Below, one piece after another: positions 60,744 to 64,000 of a stretch of DNA of 64,000 nucleotides. Each line of letters begins with the position of its first letter. The stretch's first letter is position 1. The DNA lies in NCBI GenBank assembly GCA_964478815.1, contig CAYZKY010000005.1, positions 17,870 to 81,869 of the forward strand, in the 5' to 3' direction. The notes beneath the pieces are model-generated. The model was not told the origin of the DNA. It saw nothing but the letters and a program-made list of their open reading frames with translations, and made no database searches. A program made the position numbers and the translations under genes. The stretch comes from DASVNK01 sp964478815 (GTDB taxonomy: Bacteria; Verrucomicrobiota; Verrucomicrobiia; Limisphaerales; SXQI01).

Positions 60744-63472
60744 TTATTCAGAATCCGCTCCCGGTCCGAAACGCTGGCCACCTCCAAGCATTTAAACATC
60801 CGTAAACTGCTCCACAGAAGGCGCTTTATTATTCCCACATCCCGAACGGTTAATTTAAAATCGTGAGCTAAATCCACGTGGTGCTGGAGCAGTGTATAAT
60901 ATTCATTCAAAAATACCCACCAACGTTCATGACTCCATATCGTCGGTGGTAGTATCCAACTTTCGCGCAATTTTATGGCCTCTACTGGCAGATTCTCTCT
61001 AATTTCTAAATAATCAGAAACAAATTCCCTTGCGAGCGATAAAGGTGCACCGGCTACCCATTGAATCTCTCTAGAAAGCAAGGTAAGACCCCACTCTAAA
61101 CACGGTCCTCCGCGTGCAACCAATTCCACTACTGCCTGCTTTGACCAAGATAGATGGAAATTGGCCACAGGCGTGGCGGTTCTCGCCCCATAATCGCTGA
61201 GCTTGCGCACTAGCTCAGCGGCTCCGATTACCGCACGGTCTCGATCTGTAATTCGGTCACTACCTGGAGACCAATCTCGCGCCAAAGCGAGAGCGACATA
61301 ATACGCTTGCCAAACTGCAGTTCGTCCTCCTATCTGTTCACTGGCCAAATTAGCTTTTCTCGCCGCCCAAATAGTCAAGCTTTGCAAAGCGGTCGATTCT
61401 AACAGTGCCTGACGTTCCGCTGTGCCCCAGGTTTCGAAGAGCGTATCCGCTTGTTCGGGTTCCAGCAGACTCGCTGTCATCATTAGTACTTCATGCCAGC
61501 CATCGTCGTGCCCGTGCTCGGCGAGACCCCTAAGCACTGCAGGCACTGGGTTCTTCTCGATATGCTTCGCCGTCAAATACTCGTGGAAAGTCTTGTGCGA
61601 AAAGGAGACAATCCCTCTAGCTCGAGTAATCATCAGCCCGTGTTGAGCTTCAATGGATTGTAACACCACCGCCCCATCCCCTTCATGAGGCGCGTTTGCT
61701 CTCGGTAGCCTCCCGAGAAACGCCATGATTCTTCCTTCGACTTCGTCTTTTCTAAAAAATATTTCGCCCTTCTCAAATGTTTCTGCGGCTAGCCGAGAGA
61801 GCAACAGTCGTTTATGTCCCAGCGAAAGATCTCGGTAAGTTTCGTCCCTTTTGATGCCCCGGCTTAAGTCCCATTTTTTCAGCAGCGCATCCATAGCTTC
61901 CTCGTAAATTTCTACCCGCCGCCTTGGAAAATGGAGCGTCTCTTCATAATTCAAGCAAAGGAGCGTGAGTAGTAGCGGCGTTCGGCCCAAGTCTCGCAAA
62001 TCCCTATTCTCCGGCTTGCGAAATTCCTCGCTAAACCCCTTTGCCTTCGCCGGATCTTGACGAAACCAGTTATTGGCAAAGCATTCCGCCTGTTCCGGGC
62101 TGAAATCTGCCAGCTCCACGTACATGAAGTCTTCGAATTGGTAGTCTGTCGCTGCCACTCGGCACGTCACCACGCACCGGCTGTGAGGAAATGTTTTCGC
62201 GAAATCCTTCACCCGCTGAATGATTCCTTCCCTGCGGCCTCCCTCCAGGTTCACTTCGTCCAGCCCGTCCAGCAGCACCATCGCCCCTCCCTCCCGCAAC
62301 AACGTTTCCACGAATAGCCGCGCGTCCGGAAACCCGTGAACCTTGAACTGTCGCGCTATGAAATCCAACAAGTCTGGCTCACCACTGTCGGCCCATTCCT
62401 TCAACGTGACGAAGATGGGCGTGTGTTTCAATTTGCCGTCCGTGCATTGAATCACAAGCCACTTCATCATGGTCGTCTTTCCAGCACCCGGCTTTCCCAG
62501 CAAGAAAAGCCGGGTGTGGGTCTTCACCACCTCTACCGCCAGCCTTCGCTTCACCCCATGGTTCTGCACTCGCGTGTCCTGCTGCTGCAAAAGTTGTTCA
62601 ACTGTCAACCTTCGGTCCGCCGTGATTCGGTTCAATACAAAAACGTCCGTAAACACATTGTCTAGCGGCACCGGACCAGCCATACCGAGAATCCGCATCT
62701 GGTTGTAATCCTTCCGCATTCGTTGTCGGTACTCCGCTGCCGCTCTGCCCCACTCCACCTTGCCCCACGCAGCGCGTGCCTCTATTTTGATTTTCGCGAG
62801 GTCACCTTCGTTTAGCATTTCTCCGGACTTCGCTGCGGTGTCTTTCGCCCTTTCTCCAGCAAGCGAACAGATTTTTTCGATCAGCTTGTTCTGGAACCGG
62901 CCCCAAGCGTCACCTGATATTTCCATCTCCTGCTCGCGCCCGATCAACAGCTCTCGCACAAATTTTTGAGCCCGCGAAATGTCAACAGAGATGGAACCCT
63001 TCTCAGGGCGATCCGATCCTGGGTCCTTGGGAGCTTTCTCTGGCGAAACGTACCGCTCCTTCAGCCTCGTGACATCCGCCTCGAAATTTCCATTTTGGAT
63101 TGTTGCTATCTGATATTCGAAAAGCGGATGCATGCACTCCACACATCCGTTCCGCAACTGCGCAATATCTACCGACTCTTCGCGCACCGGCACGATGTTT
63201 CGGCCCGTTTCCACAGCATTCAAAAACTCGTTCCGCACCCAGTCGTCTTCCTGCGCGCAGCGGTCTAGCGCTCCCGGCGTCAACAACAACAGAAAATGCG
63301 CGCGTCGCGGCACCTGCGTCAGAATTTGCTCCGCCCATTTCCCCGCATCGATGCAATCCACATCCAGAAAAACATCGTAACCATGATGGGTCAGCGCCTC
63401 CTTGATCGCCCGTGCGAAAAACCGTCCCGCCACATCGCGGCGGTAGCTGATAAAGACCGTTTTCTCGCTCAT
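60716..63472 (-). CDS. TIR-NACHT NLR-like antiphage protein
   Basis: 918 residues. A TIR domain (about 1-130; VFISYRRD at the start, and WVRNEF near residue 80, whose Glu matches the NADase catalytic position) is followed by a helical linker, a NACHT NTPase (Walker A GKPGAGKTT near residue 325; Walker B VLLDGLDE near 400; CVVTCRVAA sensor) and a helical region with SHKTFHEYLTA, a stretch typical of bacterial NACHT proteins. The last 230 residues show no repeats I recognise and are the likely sensor. Known relatives sense phage components and then deplete NAD+ to abort infection. A ribosome site (AGGA) lies before the ATG. The DNA, especially the 3' two-thirds, is clearly AT-richer than the surroundings, which supports recent acquisition. 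Its 3' end runs into a gene remnant. Confidence 0.9.
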   Translation of the reverse strand: MSEKTVFISYRRDVAGRFFARAIKEALTHHGYDVFLDVDCIDAGKWAEQILTQVPRRAHFLLLLTPGALDRCAQEDDWVRNEFLNAVETGRNIVPVREESVDIAQLRNGCVECMHPLFEYQIATIQNGNFEADVTRLKERYVSPEKAPKDPGSDRPEKGSISVDISRAQKFVRELLIGREQEMEISGDAWGRFQNKLIEKICSLAGERAKDTAAKSGEMLNEGDLAKIKIEARAAWGKVEWGRAAAEYRQRMRKDYNQMRILGMAGPVPLDNVFTDVFVLNRITADRRLTVEQLLQQQDTRVQNHGVKRRLAVEVVKTHTRLFLLGKPGAGKTTMMKWLVIQCTDGKLKHTPIFVTLKEWADSGEPDLLDFIARQFKVHGFPDARLFVETLLREGGAMVLLDGLDEVNLEGGRREGIIQRVKDFAKTFPHSRCVVTCRVAATDYQFEDFMYVELADFSPEQAECFANNWFRQDPAKAKGFSEEFRKPENRDLRDLGRTPLLLTLLCLNYEETLHFPRRRVEIYEEAMDALLKKWDLSRGIKRDETYRDLSLGHKRLLLSRLAAETFEKGEIFFRKDEVEGRIMAFLGRLPRANAPHEGDGAVVLQSIEAQHGLMITRARGIVSFSHKTFHEYLTAKHIEKNPVPAVLRGLAEHGHDDGWHEVLMMTASLLEPEQADTLFETWGTAERQALLESTALQSLTIWAARKANLASEQIGGRTAVWQAYYVALALARDWSPGSDRITDRDRAVIGAAELVRKLSDYGARTATPVANFHLSWSKQAVVELVARGGPCLEWGLTLLSREIQWVAGAPLSLAREFVSDYLEIRENLPVEAIKLRESWILPPTIWSHERWWVFLNEYYTLLQHHVDLAHDFKLTVRDVGIIKRLLWSSLRMFKCLEVASVSDRERILNNVFSLPKAG

Positions 63473-63561
63473 GGTAATCCTGGTTGGTTGCTGGCTGTCT
63501 TCTAATCCGAATCATGATTCCGCTTGTCCCGCGCGACAAGCCTTTTGGCGGGGATTTCGGC

Positions 63562-64000
63562 CTAAGCCGCCATGGGGTTGTTGTGCCAGCGGAATTGGCC
63601 GACGTCCCAGCGGTAGGGGCGTTCGCCGAAGTTGACCGCCCGAAGATAAACCCACTCTTTATGATAGCTGTTCCACCAACAGGGCGGGGCTTCGGGCGGG
63701 ATGTTCGGATAGGGCGGCCAGTCTTCCGGATAGGGATAAGGCATGTTGGCGGGCCAGCGGGGGCCGAAGACGATCGGCAGGCCGCGCTCATCGAGTTCCG
63801 GGGGCTCGGAGGTCGCGACGGCCTTGGTCTCGGGCTTCGGAGTGGCTTCGTCTTGAGCCGCGCCGTCCGCTCCGGCGGCGGCGGATTCCTTTCGCTTCGC
63901 TTCGGCGGCTTCGCGCTTTTGCTTCTGTGCTTTGGTCTCGAACATGCGGCAGAGGTCGTGGACTTCGATGCCGTCGCGGTGCATGGCACCGAGGTCGACT
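63562..64000 (-). CDS. Proline-rich hypothetical protein (probably partial, 5' end beyond right edge)
   Basis: At least 140 residues. The frame is open to the edge upstream of the first ATG (63984), and no ribosome site precedes that ATG, so translation may start outside the window. An N-terminal basic/acidic, probably coiled-coil segment (KAQKQKREAAEAKRKES) is followed by an Ala/Pro/Glu-rich linker and a C-terminal part rich in Pro, Trp and Tyr (RWPANMPYPYPEDWPPYPNIPPEAPPCWW, of which only short pieces are informative). I do not recognise the family. It is co-oriented with the TIR-NACHT gene 89 bp downstream; whether it belongs to the phage-derived segment or the host is unclear. Confidence 0.55.
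   Translation of the reverse strand, partial: VDLGAMHRDGIEVHDLCRMFETKAQKQKREAAEAKRKESAAAGADGAAQDEATPKPETKAVATSEPPELDERGLPIVFGPRWPANMPYPYPEDWPPYPNIPPEAPPCWWNSYHKEWVYLRAVNFGERPYRWDVGQFRWHNNPMAA

Noticed and set aside
1..64000. CRISPR arrays, tRNA or rRNA genes, insertion sequences
   Set aside because: No direct-repeat/spacer pattern, no cloverleaf or rRNA-like sequence and no transposase were seen on either strand.

Overview
The window looks like part of a Verrucomicrobiota genome (Pedosphaera/Limisphaerales-like is my best guess). The evidence is indirect: GC-rich DNA, a secreted protein built from the paired beta-sandwich repeats and the C-terminal module ending in 'FYR' that are common in that phylum, a double FG-GAP/ASPIC-UnbV protein, and short double-hairpin repeats. 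No rRNA, tRNA or ribosomal protein gene is present to settle the taxonomy.

Positions 1-51127 hold a single minus-strand operon of eight genes, with overlaps of 4 bp or gaps of 4-15 bp, running off the left edge. It encodes a trans-AT type polyketide synthase/NRPS assembly line. In transcription order: A (42050-51127) KS-decayed AT?-DH-ACP / KS-KR-ACP / KS; B (34769-42034) DH-ACP / KS-DH-KR-ACP / KS; C (21052-34764) ACP / KS-DH-KR-cMT-ACP-ER / KS-DH-ACP / KS-KR-ACP; D (16490-21055) luciferase-like monooxygenase (LLM)-KS0-DH-SCP2-methyltransferase, with no carrier; E (13607-16483) ACP-KS-ACP; F (11748-13610) adenylation-domain remnant fused to a second LLM; G (5821-11751) KS*-KR-ACP / KS*-ACP, both KS lacking the first active-site His; H (1-5824, partial) C-A(probably Gly)-PCP / KS-dead AT-DH. 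In total I count 13 KS, 13 carrier domains, 7 DH, 5 KR, 1 ER, 2 methyltransferases and 2 LLMs. No functional acyltransferase is present, so malonyl units must be loaded in trans by an enzyme encoded outside the window. The D-E-F-G block, with three probably non-elongating KSs beside two flavin monooxygenases and a methyltransferase, looks like an on-line oxidation/methylation station and is the most unusual part.

Positions 51128-58943 carry genes unrelated to the cluster: a secreted lysyl-oxidase-like protein on the minus strand, a divergent large secreted FG-GAP/ASPIC-UnbV protein, a small membrane-anchored NTF2-like protein and signal peptidase I.

Positions 59033-64000 are accessory. An orphan phage terminase large subunit is followed by a 50-codon gene remnant, a TIR-NACHT (NLR-like) protein in visibly AT-richer DNA, and a partial proline-rich hypothetical gene at the right edge. 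This resembles a defence gene inserted next to a prophage relic.

Double-hairpin repeats of one family occur at 36709-36753 (in frame inside gene B), 51369-51410 and 59033-59074. Residue numbers were worked out by hand from codon positions; domain borders are approximate.
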